From the NCBI GenBank assembly GCA_001972305.1, contig BDDD01000985.1:99692-163691 (forward strand): a DNA stretch of 64,000 nucleotides, written 5' to 3'. Made by a program: the position numbers and the translations under genes. This DNA comes from Cephalotus follicularis. Taxonomy: Eukaryota; Streptophyta; Magnoliopsida; Oxalidales; Cephalotaceae. Shown one piece after another: positions 36,504-48,751 of the stretch. Each line of letters starts with the position of its first letter. The first letter of the stretch is position 1. Under the pieces are notes generated by a model. It was not told the origin of the DNA. It saw only the letters and a program-made list of their open reading frames with translations, and did no database searches.

Positions 36504-39066
36504 AAAAAAGATTATGTCCTGAAACCATAGATAAACGTATACCTTACTCAAACAACCGAGGGTATTCCTCCCAAATATGTTCTTCTAACTTCCACGTATC
36601 TTATCACTCTGGATGGTTCTTCCACAAAACTTTGACAAATGGAATGGTCTTACTTTGCGTAACCCATTCTTGTCGGTCCAAAATAGCTTCGGCCTCTTCT
36701 TCACAAGACAAATCCTCCCGAATCCTTTCCAAAGAATAGGGAACCACTTGCAAGGGATGGTATTGATAACCCCTCAGCATAGACACATGGAACACATCGT
36801 GGACATGAGATAACTGTGGAGGCAAAGCTAACCGATATGCAACTGTGCCAACCTTCTCCAAAACTTCAAAAGGCCCTATAAACCGAGGACTCAACTTCCC
36901 TTTCATACCAAACCAATGGACTCCTTTCCAAGGTGAAACATTCAGAAAAACTTGTTCACTTGCATTAAATTCAAAGTCCCTCTGATGCTTATCTACGTAA
37001 CTCTTTTGTAGGGATTCAGCTGCCTTCAATCTTTCCCTAGTTATTGTCACTTTCTCAGTAGTGATCTGGACTAGCTCAGGTCCTTTGATGATTCTTTCTC
37101 CTACCTCATCCCAACACGTCAGAGCACGACACTTCCTTCCATACAAAGCTTCAAAAGGCGCCATCCGAATGCTAGCATGCAAACTATTGTTGTAAGAAAA
37201 CTCCACAAGACTCAAATATTCATCCCAGTTTCTAGTCCACTCTAAAGCTCAGGACCTCAACATGTCCTCTAAAGTTTGGATGGTCCTCTCTAATTGTCCA
37301 TCCGTCTGTGGGTGGAAAGTTGTGCTGTAATTGAGCCGCGTACCCTACGCCTTCTGGAATCCTTTCCAGAACCTAGAAGTGAAACTGGGATCCCTATCCG
37401 ATACAATGAACACAGGTGTCCCATGAAGTCTGACTATCTCCTACTGAAAGACCTCTGCTAACCGGTCCACAGAAAAACTCTCTCGGATAGGTAGGAAGTG
37501 AGCCGATTTGGTCAGTCAGTCCACCACTACCCATATAGCATCATTCCTCCTGAACGTTTTTGGCAACCCTGTAACAAAATCCATAGCAATGCTCAACCAT
37601 TTCCACATAGGAATTTCTAAACATTGTAAAAGTCCACTAGCTCACTGATGTTGGATCTTAATTTGCTGACAAACCAAACATCTCCCAACAAAATCCGCTA
37701 CATCCCTCTTCATCCCATTCTACCAGAAATTTCTCTTCAAGTCTCTATACATTTTTGTAGAACCAGGATGTATAGAGAACAGAGAACTGTGTGTCTCAGA
37801 CATAACGGCCTCTCTGATTTTTGGATCAGCAGGCACACATAACCCTTTACCCAACCATATAACCCCATGATCATCCACACGAAATTCCAACTGTTTACCC
37901 TCATCCACATTCTGGGTCAGAGCCCGCAATTCACCATCCTCACTCTGAGCCTCTTCAATCTGAGATATAAGAGTGGGCTCTACATTCATACCAGCCATAA
38001 AACCTTTTGAACCCCAAACGAACAAATTCAACTCAAAATGCTCCATATCTGATATCGGCTGAGGTTGTGTAAACAAAGCCACCATACTCCCTAAACTCTT
38101 CCTACTAAGTGCATCAGCCACCAAATTTGCCTTACTTGGGTGGTACTGAATATTGACATCATAATCTTTTAGGAGCTCTAACGACCGCCTCCGCCGTAAA
38201 TTCAATTCTTTCTGGCTGAAAATATACTTAAGACTCTTGTGATCGATAAAAATGTCACAACTGTCTCCGTATAGATAATGTCTCTAGATTTTCAAAGCAA
38301 AAACCACAGTCGCTAACTCAAGGTCATGTGTAGGGTAATTCGTTTCATAGGGCATAAGCTATCTTGAAGCATAAGCTATAACATGAACATGCTACATCAA
38401 AACTCAACCCAATCCTTTCTTGGAAGCGTCACTAAAAAAATTGATATCCACTTGACCCAGAAGGTATCCTTAGAACTGGTGTCAATACAAGACCATTCTT
38501 CAAATTTTAAAAACTTTTCTCACGTTCCTCATTCCACACGAATTTAGCACCCTTCCTCATAAGCTGTGTCAATGGCAAGGCTATCGAGGAAAAGCCTTCC
38601 ACAAACCGTCTATATTAACCAGCCAACCATAGAAAACTTCTTACCTACATCACAGAAGTAGGTCTCAGCCATTTGGTAATAGCCTCAACCTGTACAGGAT
38701 CCACACTGATACCTTGAACCGAAACCACCTGACCGAAAAATGCCACTTGCTCTAACCAGAACTCACATTTAGAGAACTTCGCGTACAACTGATTCTTCCT
38801 CAAAATCCACAACACCGTGCAAAGCTTCTCTTCATGTTCTTCCCTTGTCTTCGAGTACACCAGAATATCATCAACAAACACAATCATGAACTTGTCTAGG
38901 TACTCATGGAAAACCTGATTCATCAAATCCATAAAGACTGCTGGCGCATTGGTAAGTCCGAAAGGCATCACTAGAAACTTGTAATGCCCATACTGTGTGC
39001 AAAAAGAGGTCTTAGGTACATCTTCATCTCTTATTTGCTGGTGATGATATCCGGATCTTAGATCTA
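36504..39066 (-). pseudogene. Element Z: pol (RT, RNase H, integrase with chromodomain)
   Basis: On the minus strand, right to left: RT with [13 protein letters not shown] (about 39030-39070) and [10 protein letters not shown] (about 38855-38885), an RNase H/tether region with DALSRK (about 38095-38115), the HHCC finger with [16 protein letters not shown] (about 37720-37770), and the integrase core. The GPFEVLEKVGTVAYRLALPP box follows (about 36830-36890). The C-terminal chromodomain has WVTQSKTIPFVKVLWKNH (about 36605-36660). The chromodomain marks a chromovirus and is thought to guide integration into heterochromatin. The coding region is broken in roughly six or more places. Protease and gag are not present because the sequence switches strand near 39066. 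Confidence 0.85.
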
Positions 39067-39440
39067 TTTTGCAGAAGGTTGGCACAGGTTCATATCGGGT
39101 AGCTTTGCCTCCACAGTTAGCTCCTGTTCACGATGTGTTCCATGTGTCTATGATGAGGGGTTATCAGTACCATCCCCTGTACGTGGTTCACTATTCTTTG
39201 GATATGATTCAGAAGGATTTCTCTTATGAAGAAGAGGCTGAAGCTATTTTGGATCGAAAGGAATGGGTTACACGAAGTAAGACCATTCCGTTTGTCAAAG
39301 TTTTATGGAAGAACCATCTAGAGAGAGAAGCTACGTGGGAGTTAGAAGAACATATTCAGGAAAAATACCCTCGCTTGTTTGAGTAAGGTATATGTTTATC
39401 TATGATTTTGGGATGAAATCCTTTTTCCAGGGGGTGTGCA
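39067..39440 (+). pseudogene. Element Z: integrase C-terminus and chromodomain, plus strand
   Basis: From 39069 the plus strand encodes the integrase tail [20 protein letters not shown] and the chromodomain KEWVTRSKTIPFVKVLWKNH, ending with KYPRLFE. This closely matches the minus-strand tail at 36550-36890, so the same pol end occurs twice in opposite directions. A purine tract (39428-39440) and an LTR start follow in normal order. Confidence 0.88.
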
Positions 39441-40194
39441 TGTAATATCCCGATTCATTGTGCATGTGTTTGTCCATTTGTGGTGTCTATATGTTGAGAA
39501 TGGTCATATGTTATGTGTTATTTCATTGGACCGTTTGAAATTGTTTTTGATAACTCTTTCATTATATGTTCTGGGCGTTAAGCGTCGATGCCCTTACCGT
39601 AAGCGTCGACGCCTTAGCACCTTTATCAGTATTCTTTTAGTAATGAAACACGTCGACACCTTTTGTAATGAACGCCGACATTTTTGTTGAAAATGGTTAA
39701 GCGTTGGTGCTTATTCTTCATCATCGACACTTTAAACCAATTTTCCTTATTTGTCAGTGGACGATGGGTTGGTGGCTTACTTAGGAAAAGGTGATTCTTG
39801 CCATAATCCATTTATTTGTTTTCCTATTTTGTTGGCCATGTTATCTGTCTGTAAGGTAAGCATTAACCCAACACATTTTATCATCAAAACACACATTTTC
39901 ATTCTTTTAAAAACTCAGTCCTTGCATTCTTTCAAAACCAACAACAACAACATTCTTTCATCATCTTCTCAGCATATTTTCATATCATCTAAGGTATGTT
40001 ATGATAATAGTTATGAATTTTGTTTTTTTTATATTGCTGTTATTGTTGACTAGAAAGCTTATAGATTGTTCAAAAACTCTGTTGATAATCTATGCAATCT
40101 GTTTTAAATCATGAAATATTTGAAACCATGTTTTGAAAAGTATTTTGCTATATTCAACCTGTAAATCCATATATTGATGCGTTTTGTGACGCCC
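39441..40194 (+). mobile_element. Element Z: LTR on the plus strand (first part)
   Basis: It starts TGTAATATCCCGATTC, like the minus copy at 36489, and stays alignable to about 40194 at roughly 90% identity by eye. It holds GTCGAC motifs at 39575-39735 and the donor-like AAG|GTATGTTA at 39993. At 40195 it is split by element W; the rest lies beyond the window. Confidence 0.88.
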
Positions 40195-40371
40195 CGTCAC
40201 ATTTACGAGGCTGAATTGCAAAACACGTGAGGGTGCAAAACACGCGAGTAGAATATTAGTGTTATTAATATTGTTATTATATATTATGTTATAAAAAAAA
40301 TGATGAAAGTGACTGGAAGGCGCTAGAAAGCGCCAAGCAAATATTAGAAACAGAAAGACCCGGGCGCATAG
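40195..40371 (+). mobile_element. Element W: 5' LTR, first piece
   Basis: It starts TGTGACGCCCCGTCACA and matches 57974-58125 of the 3' LTR. Element V splits it at 40371/40372, with CATAG on this side and TATAG at 51411-51415 on the other. W itself sits in the Z LTR after CGTTT. Confidence 0.88.
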
Positions 40372-40505
40372 TGTAAGGCCCCAAATTTTGTAAATAATTA
40401 TTTTAATGTTGGTATAGTGTATGGCCGTATTGAGCCGATGGAGCCCGAATTGATAAAAAGCATCACGTATTGGAGCCACAAATCATAAGGCCCAAAATGG
40501 CTAAT

Positions 40506-42840
40506 AAAGCCCATTTTTAATGCGCGACAATAAGGCTCTATGTTCGCATTTTTATTGCGATTATTTTGGTACCCGTTCGGATAATTAATATCGCAGATTT
40601 CAAATTAAACGGGACCTATGCCTTAGTATTTTGGCTGGTAAATACTAAAGACGATGCAAAAAAGTTAAAGAAAACAAAAAAGAGAACAGACGGGCGCATA
40701 AGCCACCCGTGCGTTAGAAACCAGAATGGACGCGTTAGAGAGAGGAAGCACGCCATACTAGAGAGAGCGGGAGAGAGATAGTGCGACAGAGAAGACGACG
40801 CCGAGAGAGGAGCTCGACGACCGGAAGCGTGCAGCGTAGGTCCATCACCCACGGTAACACCTCTCCTCATCTCTTTTCCTTCTTCTCTCTTCTCCTCGAC
40901 GCCATCACTGTCGCGAATTGCCATGCGTTCCACTGCCGGTTAGCATCGCGGGAAGGTCTGGTCCTCACCTAGGAGGCCGGCTACACCTATTTCAGAGACC
41001 GATTTGGCACCATTTGTCCGGAAATGGCCGGATTCGAACTAGTGAGTTGACTCAGTGGAGCCAACTCACTACCACCTTTGACCGCGCGTTTGGCGCCGAG
41101 TCTCGGCGAGTTAAGGGCTTTGGTGTGTTTGTCTGATGATTGTGATGCGTTTTATGGTGGTGGACGGAGCTGTAGTTGACCGGCGAGTTAACTGAGAGAG
41201 TTGAACTCACTGGCCGGCCGTGACAGCACGTTTCACGGCGAGTCTCTGGCAGTGACCCATAGAATTGATGATTGTGAGGCGATTTTGGGTGGTGACCGAA
41301 GTTGTGGTTGACCGGCGAGTTGACTCACTGGCCGGCCATGACAGCGAGTTTCACGACAACTCACAGTAAGCCTCCGATGGTTTTGAACATATATTGTGCA
41401 ATGTGGAACCTGTTTTTGGGTTTCGCTGGAGCTGAGTGAGTTGGTCGAAAATTGGCCGAAGCTCTGATGACGGCTGTGCTTGGTTTCCATGCGTAGAGTG
41501 TAACAAAAATGTGTTGTACATGCAGGATAAACGAAACGATCAAGGATAAACGAAACGATCAAGGATAGGATTTCCGAGCTTTACGAGCTCAGTTGCTACG
41601 AGGTAGGTTATACTATTGCTTGCATTACATTCATGCATTCTAAACATTTATATGGATTGATGTGTACGAATTGTATTTGTATGGATGCAAAAGCCCATTT
41701 TTAATGCGCGACAATAAGGCTCTATGTTCGCATTTTTATTGCGATTATTTTGGTACCCGTTCGGATAATTAATATCGCAGATTTCGGATTAAACAGGACC
41801 CATGCCTTAGTATTTTGGCTGGTAAATACTAAAGAAGATGCAAAAAAGTTAAAGAAAACAAAAAGGAGAACACACGGGCGCATAAGGCACCCATGCGTTA
41901 GAAACCAGAATGGACGCGTTAGAGAGCGGGAGCACGCCAGACCAGAGAGAGCGGGAGAGAGATAGTGCGCCGGAGAAGACGACGCCGGGCGAGGAGCTCG
42001 ATGGTCGGAAGCATGCTGCGCAGGTCCATCACCCACGGTAACCCCTCCCCTCATCTCTTTTCCTTTCTTCTCTCTTCTCCCCGATGCCATCACTGTCGCG
42101 CGTTACCATGCGTTACACCGCCGGTTAGCGTCGTGGGAAGGTCTGGTCTTCACCTAGGAGGCCGGCTACACCTATTTCAGTGACCGATTTGGCGCCATTC
42201 GGCCGGAAACGGGCGGATTCAAACCGGCGAGTTGACTCAGTGGAGCCAACTCACTACCGCCTTTGACCGCGCGTTTGGCGGCGAGTCTCGACGAGTTAAG
42301 GGCTTTGGTATGTTTGTCTGATGATTTTGATGAGTTTTATGGTGGTGGCTGGAGCTGTAGTTGACCGGCGAGTCAACTCGGTGAGTAGAACTCACTGGCC
42401 GGCCGTGATAGCGCATTTCACGGCGAGTCTCTGGCAGTGAGGCATAGAATTGATGATTGTGAGGCGATTTTGGGTGGTGACCGAAGCTGTGGTTGACCGG
42501 AGAGTTGACTCAGTGAGTTGACTCACTGGCCGGCCATGATAGCGCGTTTCACGGCAAGTCACGGTGAGCCTCCGATGGTTTTGAACATATCGTCCAATGT
42601 GGAACCTGTTTTTGGGTTTCGCTGGAGCTGAGTGAGTTGGCCGGAGACTGGCTGAAGCTCCGATGATGGCTGTGCTTGGTTTCCGTGCGTAGAGTGTGAC
42701 AGAAATGTGTTGTACATGCAGGATAAATGAAACGATCAAGGATAGAGGATTTCTGAGCTTTACGAGCTCAGTTGCTACGAGGTAGGTTATACTATTGCTT
42801 GCATTACATTCATGCATTCTAAATAATTATATGGATTGAT
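40506..42840 (+). repeat. Tandem duplication of about 1.18 kb inside the V 5' LTR
   Basis: Both halves start AAAGCCCATTTTTAATGCGC (about 40507 and 41693) and end in GTATTTGTATGGATGC (about 41685 and 42860). They carry the same GA-rich leader, the donor-like ACGGTAAC and the same GAGTTGACTCA motifs. They differ at several percent of sites, so the duplication is older than the insertion of V, or the copies come from different sources. Confidence 0.88.
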
Positions 42841-42872
42841 GTGTACGAATTGTATTTGTATGGATGCATGAT

Positions 42873-42895
42873 TGTGCATATATATATATATATAT
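42873..42895 (+). repeat. (TA)n microsatellite in the V 5' LTR
   Basis: An AT run of about 22 bp, matched by a shorter one at 48955-48974 in the 3' LTR. It marks the point where the two LTRs become alignable again. Confidence 0.9.
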
Positions 42896-43084
42896 ACGAG
42901 CATTCGGATGGATATATATACTGCATATGGCATATGATATGAGGGCGACGTTGAATTAAGAGAAGATGAATTCTTGCCTTCCCTCAATTCACGGGCTATG
43001 CGATGACTCTTAAAAAGGGCTTTGAACTATTTTGGACATAGTTTCATTGGTTTACGAACTCTTTCACAAACTGCATTTGCTACC

Positions 43085-43310
43085 AAAACCGTCGACGCTT
43101 TATGCTTTCAAAACCAAACCCGTCGACGCTTTCATGTCTTAAACTGAGTAGTCGATGTTTTATACTTATGCTTTCTAAACTTGTCGACGCTCTTATGAGT
43201 TAAACCAAACAGTCGATGCCGTATGCTTTAAAACAAACCATTGACGTTTTATACTTGTGCATTTTTAAAACTGTTAACGCCCGGGGCTAAGCATCGACGT
43301 TTAGTGCCCT
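43085..43310. repeat. GTCGACGC motif cluster in the V 5' LTR
   Basis: Eight or so copies of forms such as ACCGTCGACGCTTTATG, CCCGTCGACGCTTTCATG and CAGTCGATGCC, about 25-35 bp apart. The same cluster is at 49165-49385 in the 3' LTR with no difference that I could find. Confidence 0.85.
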
Positions 43311-45379
43311 ATTCAGCCCAAACACACCGTTTTACATGGTTTTCCATCCAAAATGGTTGTATCTTCAACCGGATTCCATAGAAAGCCTCCCTAAGGCTAT
43401 GTAACATATGGAAAACCTTCTATATCACATTTGATTTCTAAATCGATGTTCAAAGTGAAGTTTTAAGGAAAGTACTCAATAAAAGAGTTTTACGCAAATG
43501 GTTTCTAAATGGTTTTCAAAATGGTCAGGATAGTTCCATTGGGATATCGAGAAACAGATATCTTATTTGGACTTCCTCTCCATTGTTTTATGGATTTTAG
43601 AATGGTCAGGTGCTTCCATTGGGACATCTGGGCGCGGATACTCCCATTCGGACTCCCTTTCCATTCGTTATAACTTAGATAGGGACCAACCAAATGATAT
43701 ATGAAAAAATAATTACAAAATGGATTATGGACACAAAAATGGCCATTGGATATGAAGAATGACTTATGATTATGAAATGATCTTTATATGATTTGACGGA
43801 TGTGGATCCTATGAAATCCTTTACAAAATGGTCCCTATTATTTAAAACACACATGATTTTGGGTCACAACTACGGGATGGATTATTAATTGTATTGTATG
43901 AGACAAACGAGATAAACCATTCCTGACTTTCATTTCAGTCGTGAATATCATGAAAGTTAGACCAAAGTTTATACCACATTATAATCGAGGACCATACAAA
44001 AGAGCTTACCTCACCTTGTGGTTGACTAATATGTACCCGGCTTACCTCACATTGTGATTGCGGACCATACAAAAGAGTTTACCTCACATTGTGATTGCAG
44101 ACCATTAGGTACAGGACTTATCTCACATCGTGGTACGGACAATACAAAAGAGCTTACCCCACATTGTTAGAAGACCAATATGAATTATGATACAACAAAG
44201 AGGTTAGTGTTATCTCATTCCTCACACCTCCAAGACACCAAAAGTGCGTCGAGGGTGGGATGGACCCTATGGACTGGTTGACCCTATGATTGATATAGAT
44301 TGTTATATGGAATGTATGCAGGCCTATGGCCTTTTATGTGATTAGGACCAGCCCAGTATACCACTGCTTAGAAACAGTTGGTATACTGACGCTGTCAGCA
44401 AATGTCATTTGTACACACGACATGCCATACATATATAAAATACCGTTGAAAGCATATCACTATTATGTTGATGCACTACATGACATACATTGATATAATG
44501 TAGCATGCATATCACTATTATGCTGATACACTACATGACATACATTGATATATTGTTACACGCATATCACTATAATACTGTTGCATGCATAGCATAGTAT
44601 ACCTACACGACATTATGTAGCAGACCCATTTCCCATATATGCGGAATGGGTCAGGCTCAGGAACAGGTGATGGACTGCAATGAGGTAAGCTGAGAACGAA
44701 AAGTTTTCTATAACAAATTTTGTTAGCCAATTGTATATGGAGTTGCTTGTATTTGGTTTTGCTTATATGAGTTGAATATAAGATTTGTATAAAAGGGGCC
44801 TCATGTTTATGATTAAAATGTTTTGAGATATAAGGCTTGTTATGTATAAGGATTGTGAAAAGGAACCCTATGTATTTGAGACAAACATAAAGATGTTATA
44901 GTTATGTTTTATTCAGCTATCGACCTGCCGGCATGTGGCAGTGCTTATGATATGTGTATTGATGTATTAAACAGGGACAAGCCCATCATTTGAGGCATTA
45001 GAATGATATGATATTGGTTTAGTTGTGATTGCTGAGGGCTGAGCCCGTATATATACATAAACTGCTGATTCCTCCTTCGGGAGTGTTGAGATATAAATTG
45101 AGTTTTTCTTTACAGGGGGTTTAGTCCTATAAACGAATATTTCATGCCGAATTTTTGGGAGATTTCAAGAGTTAGTTTTTATTGGATTTGATTATTCCGC
45201 TGATGTTATATAATGATTCTTCCGTTTATTTGACTTTGATTTAAAGTTTTAAATTTGTAGCACTTTTTGGAGCATGATTATATATGACATGATTACATAT
45301 GACATAAATGGACTGAAGAGAATGAATATCATGTGTCGGATCATGGGGGTTTACTCTCGTAGTTCGGGGCGTGACAACT

Positions 45380-45392
45380 TGGTATCAGAGCC
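45380..45392 (+). promoter_or_regulatory. Primer-binding site of element V
   Basis: TGGTATCAGAGCC begins three bases after the LTR end and matches initiator Met-tRNA perfectly over the usual 12 bases. Confidence 0.93.
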
Positions 45393-48300
45393 GGTCCTAT
45401 GCTGGATACGCCAGGATAGGGTCCTTGGCTATGGGAATTGAGAATGATTGGTGGAAATAAAGTGCTAATTGGAGTTACTTGGAATAGCAGAATGATAAGT
45501 GTTACATGGAGTTTCTTGGAATTATGAGTATAAGAAGTCAATAGCTGAATCTTTGTCTTTTAAACAAGTAGATATGGAACAGAAAAGGAAAGGAACTACC
45601 ATACCACATTTAGATTAGTCCCACTATCGGGAATTATCGAGGACATACAATTTGACCTAGTCTCACAGTTTTATGGTATGGGCTGGTTATAGAGTTATGG
45701 ATCATACGGTTGTGGACCGTACAACCATGAATCGTACGGCTAGGGATCGTGCAGTTATGGCTAAAAGATAAGGTATGGATACGGATATGATATGTTTGCG
45801 GATCATACCGTTACGGATCGTAATGGTCCGGATTATGATGTTATAGTTGGAAGACAGTCCGTGTGTTTATTTAACCCTCCTACGGATATCGGATGGATTG
45901 GTTAGCAACACATTGTACCCATGTGAATGGGTACGGGAAGGTTAAGACCTTCAATAAATCAAGATAGTCTCAATTCCACTTTATTGGGACTTTGGATCAT
46001 CAGCCAATTTAGATGATATCAGCCCTTCATGCTGATAGACTTATGGGACAAGGCTACAGTGGATATCTGGCATATGTGACCGATAACAGGAGACTGGTAC
46101 GGAGGTTTGAGGATGTTTTGGTTGTTTGTGAATACCTGGACATGGTTCCGGGTGAGTTAACATCCTTACCTCTAGAGAAGGGTTCAGAGTATTTGATTGA
46201 TTGCTTCTAGGGTTTGACACGAATTGTCCTCTGTTTGTCAACCCCTCTGTCGATCAACACGTCGACGCATTGGTTCATAGCGTCGGCGCCTATGAATGAA
46301 GAGTTGACACCCTAGAGGTGAGCTGTTGACCCGATGACCATTCTTTCGCGTTTCTATGCATTAACTAGTGTTATACGTCGACGCCTGGAGGATGGTGTTG
46401 ACGCCTAAATGTTCTGTTTCATATGAAGTTTCTAGTTTTGCTTGGGTTTTATCCTTAAAGGATTCCCTAGTCAGGCTAATACCTAAGGCTACCGAGTAGG
46501 TCGTTTCTAAGGCCGCCAAGTAGTCTAGACTTGCTAGGGAGGCCGACTTCAAAAAGGCAACCCCTCCGGAAACCCATGAGATATACCAATGGTGTGACAG
46601 TGAGGGCCATGACATGTGAAGCGAACAGGTCACTGACTGAGATGAACGTGGTAGATCTGTGTGGTACCGAGAGGATGGGTCGACGAGCCCTGACTACAGG
46701 ACGTATATTGTACAATTTATGGTATATGGTTATGGCATGGCAAAGATACGGTTATGGACCCGGATTCGCTCAGTTCATGTATTGCCTTGTGACTCATATG
46801 TCATGCTAATGTGAAACCAGAACCCTTATGGAATGTTATGTAAGTTAATACCCCAATGGGAGAATCTATTCACCCTGAAGGAGTATGAGTCGTGCGCTAT
46901 AACGATAGCCGACCCTATATGACGGCAATCCTCCTAGTATTGCCGATGGATGAGTTAGAAAGTGATTACTGAGATGGATCCATTTGGATATGTGTTATCA
47001 TCGACAATCTCTAAGTCACGATATGGACCTTGTGGGTGGATCCTAGTGTCGTTAAAAGGGATGATCAATTCCCCACTACATTCACAAACTTTATGGAAGG
47101 GGTGTGTAATCCATATCTTGACCATATCATCGTAGTCTCCTTCGATGATGTGTTAGTGCATTCCAAGCTTGCGGAATGCCATGGGAAGTGGTTGTACTAA
47201 ACACGGCAGGTCTTGCGAGATCGCCAATGGTATGCTAAGTTCAGCAAGTATGGAGTTTTTATTATTGGAGGTAGCTTCCTTGTTCACGTTGACCACAGTG
47301 TTGGTTCGTCTGTGGACCTAACAAGTGTAAGCAGTGAAGGATTGGGAATGGCCGATAAACGTGGCTATAGTCCGTGGTTTCTTAGGCTTAGCGGGTTACT
47401 ATCACCGCTTTGTCGAGGAATTTTTACGGATTACCACACATTTGACTCGATTGACGCAGAAAGATGGGATGTAAAAGATGACAGTGGTAAAGGGACCTTC
47501 CAGGAGTTAAAACATCGTCTGATATCTGCGCCGATCATGGTTTTAACTGAGAGCAATGATGGTTTCGTGGTATATAGTGATGCCTCAGGGAACGATGTGA
47601 ATTGTGTTTTGAGATTGTTTGGGGAATGAGCCCCTATGTCTTAAGGAAAGTTGGAACCTCAGGAGTAAGTTACTCTACTCATGACCTAGAAATTACAGCG
47701 TTAGCCGTGCGCTACACCAATGGAGACCCTGTCTATACGACACAAAGTTAGAGGTTTTCATATATCACAAAGGTCTGAAACATCCTTTCTCTTAGAAGGA
47801 TCTAAATATGAAATAGAGAAGGTAGATGGAGCTGCTCAATGGTTACATCTGTGAGATCCAATGTCAACCAGGCGATGCTAATATGCTTGCAGATGCCTTA
47901 GGTTGCTGATTAGCTTGCTTGATGATTTCCTAAGTTCAAGCACAACCATGGTTGATGGATAGAATTGAGAGGCCCAGGAATGGGTGGTGAATTGCTTAAG
48001 GCTGTATTACATGATCAAGATGAATCCAAACCAAAATTCTTGATTCGTGTTGATGAGTTGATAAAATCCCAAGGCAGAGTTGTGCCCTTTTCAACGAAAA
48101 GCCGAGAGAGGAGTTGTGGATTCAAGCTTATCGCTCCAGTTTCTCAGTACATCCAGCGATTAGCAAGACGTATCGAGATCTGTAACTCAATTTGGTGGAA
48201 TGACATGATGAAGGAGTGGGCACAGTATCCTATAGGCTTGCCTTGCCACTCAGCCTACGGGATCGGAACCTACCATATAAGGTAGTATATATGCCCTAGA

Positions 48301-48737
48301 TCAGGGTGGCATCACAGAAGCGTGATGGATAGAGATAACAGTTGGAATGGAATTCTGCCGTTAGCAGAAGTCACACAGAAGATCATGTATTTCATAAGGT
48401 GTTCATATATCAATACTCAGAATGTATTATCCAGATCCTTCTCACGTGCAACCACGTGAGCCGTTAGAACTAAGGACGGATACGAGTTTGAGGAGAACTC
48501 ATATATATGTATATACGTATATGTTCAAAGATGGTTTTCGAATGATATAGACGCCGAAGGACGATGAAACGGGTTATACGATCGTGGACCAAATGGTTAA
48601 AGGATGAGGACATTTCATGGGTGAAGTGTGATGATAATGCTATGAGCTTGAGAAAGTTTTATGAGACGCAAGAAACAAACGAAGACATTCTACCCTCACA
48701 TGTTTTAACCTAAGGAATCCCGAGGACGAGATTTTTC
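45393..48737 (+). pseudogene. Element V: eroded Ty3/gypsy internal region
   Basis: The internal region is 3.4 kb, short for a gypsy element, and holds only weak echoes of pol in normal order. These are the pre-RT segment VCEYLDMVPGELTSLP (about 46115-46165), an RT echo around VSFDDVLVHSKL (about 47135-47170), an RNase H echo VVYSDASGND (about 47565-47600) and a zinc-finger echo IWWNDMMKEW (about 48190-48220). I see no gag. A GTCGACGC motif cluster lies at about 46240-46410. The remnant has many breaks and could not make working enzymes, yet both LTRs, the primer site and the purine tract are in place. Confidence 0.8.
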
Positions 48738-48751
48738 TAAGGAGGGGAGGA
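48738..48751 (+). promoter_or_regulatory. Polypurine tract of element V
   Basis: AAGGAGGGGAGGA lies immediately upstream of the 3' LTR. Confidence 0.85.

Larger units (their letters stand above)
40372..45376 (+). mobile_element. Element V: 5' LTR (5,005 bp)
   Basis: It begins TGTAAGGCCCC and ends TTCGGGGCGTGACA, directly followed by a primer site. It is nearly twice as long as its 3' partner (48752-51410) because a segment of about 1.18 kb occurs twice in tandem (40506-41690 and 41691-42840) and is not present in the 3' LTR. Further direct repeats include units of about 45 bp around GGACCATACAAAAGAGCTTA (43985-44190) and of about 60 bp around GCATATCACTATTATG (44450-44600). GTCGACGC motifs lie at 43085-43310. 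From about 43550 to 44715 it differs from the 3' LTR in a peculiar one-sided way described in the findings. Confidence 0.9.

Noticed and set aside
43550-44715. Cytidine-deaminase or RIP-like hypermutation as the cause of the one-sided differences
   Set aside because: Deamination gives only C-to-T or G-to-A. Here C, G and T are all represented as A in similar numbers.
43550-44715. A functioning diversity-generating retroelement with template and variable repeat
   Set aside because: All mismatches falling at adenines of one copy does resemble it. However, internal repeats mostly favour the other copy as ancestral, and no matching reverse transcriptase or target gene is nearby. It is kept only as an alternative in the finding.
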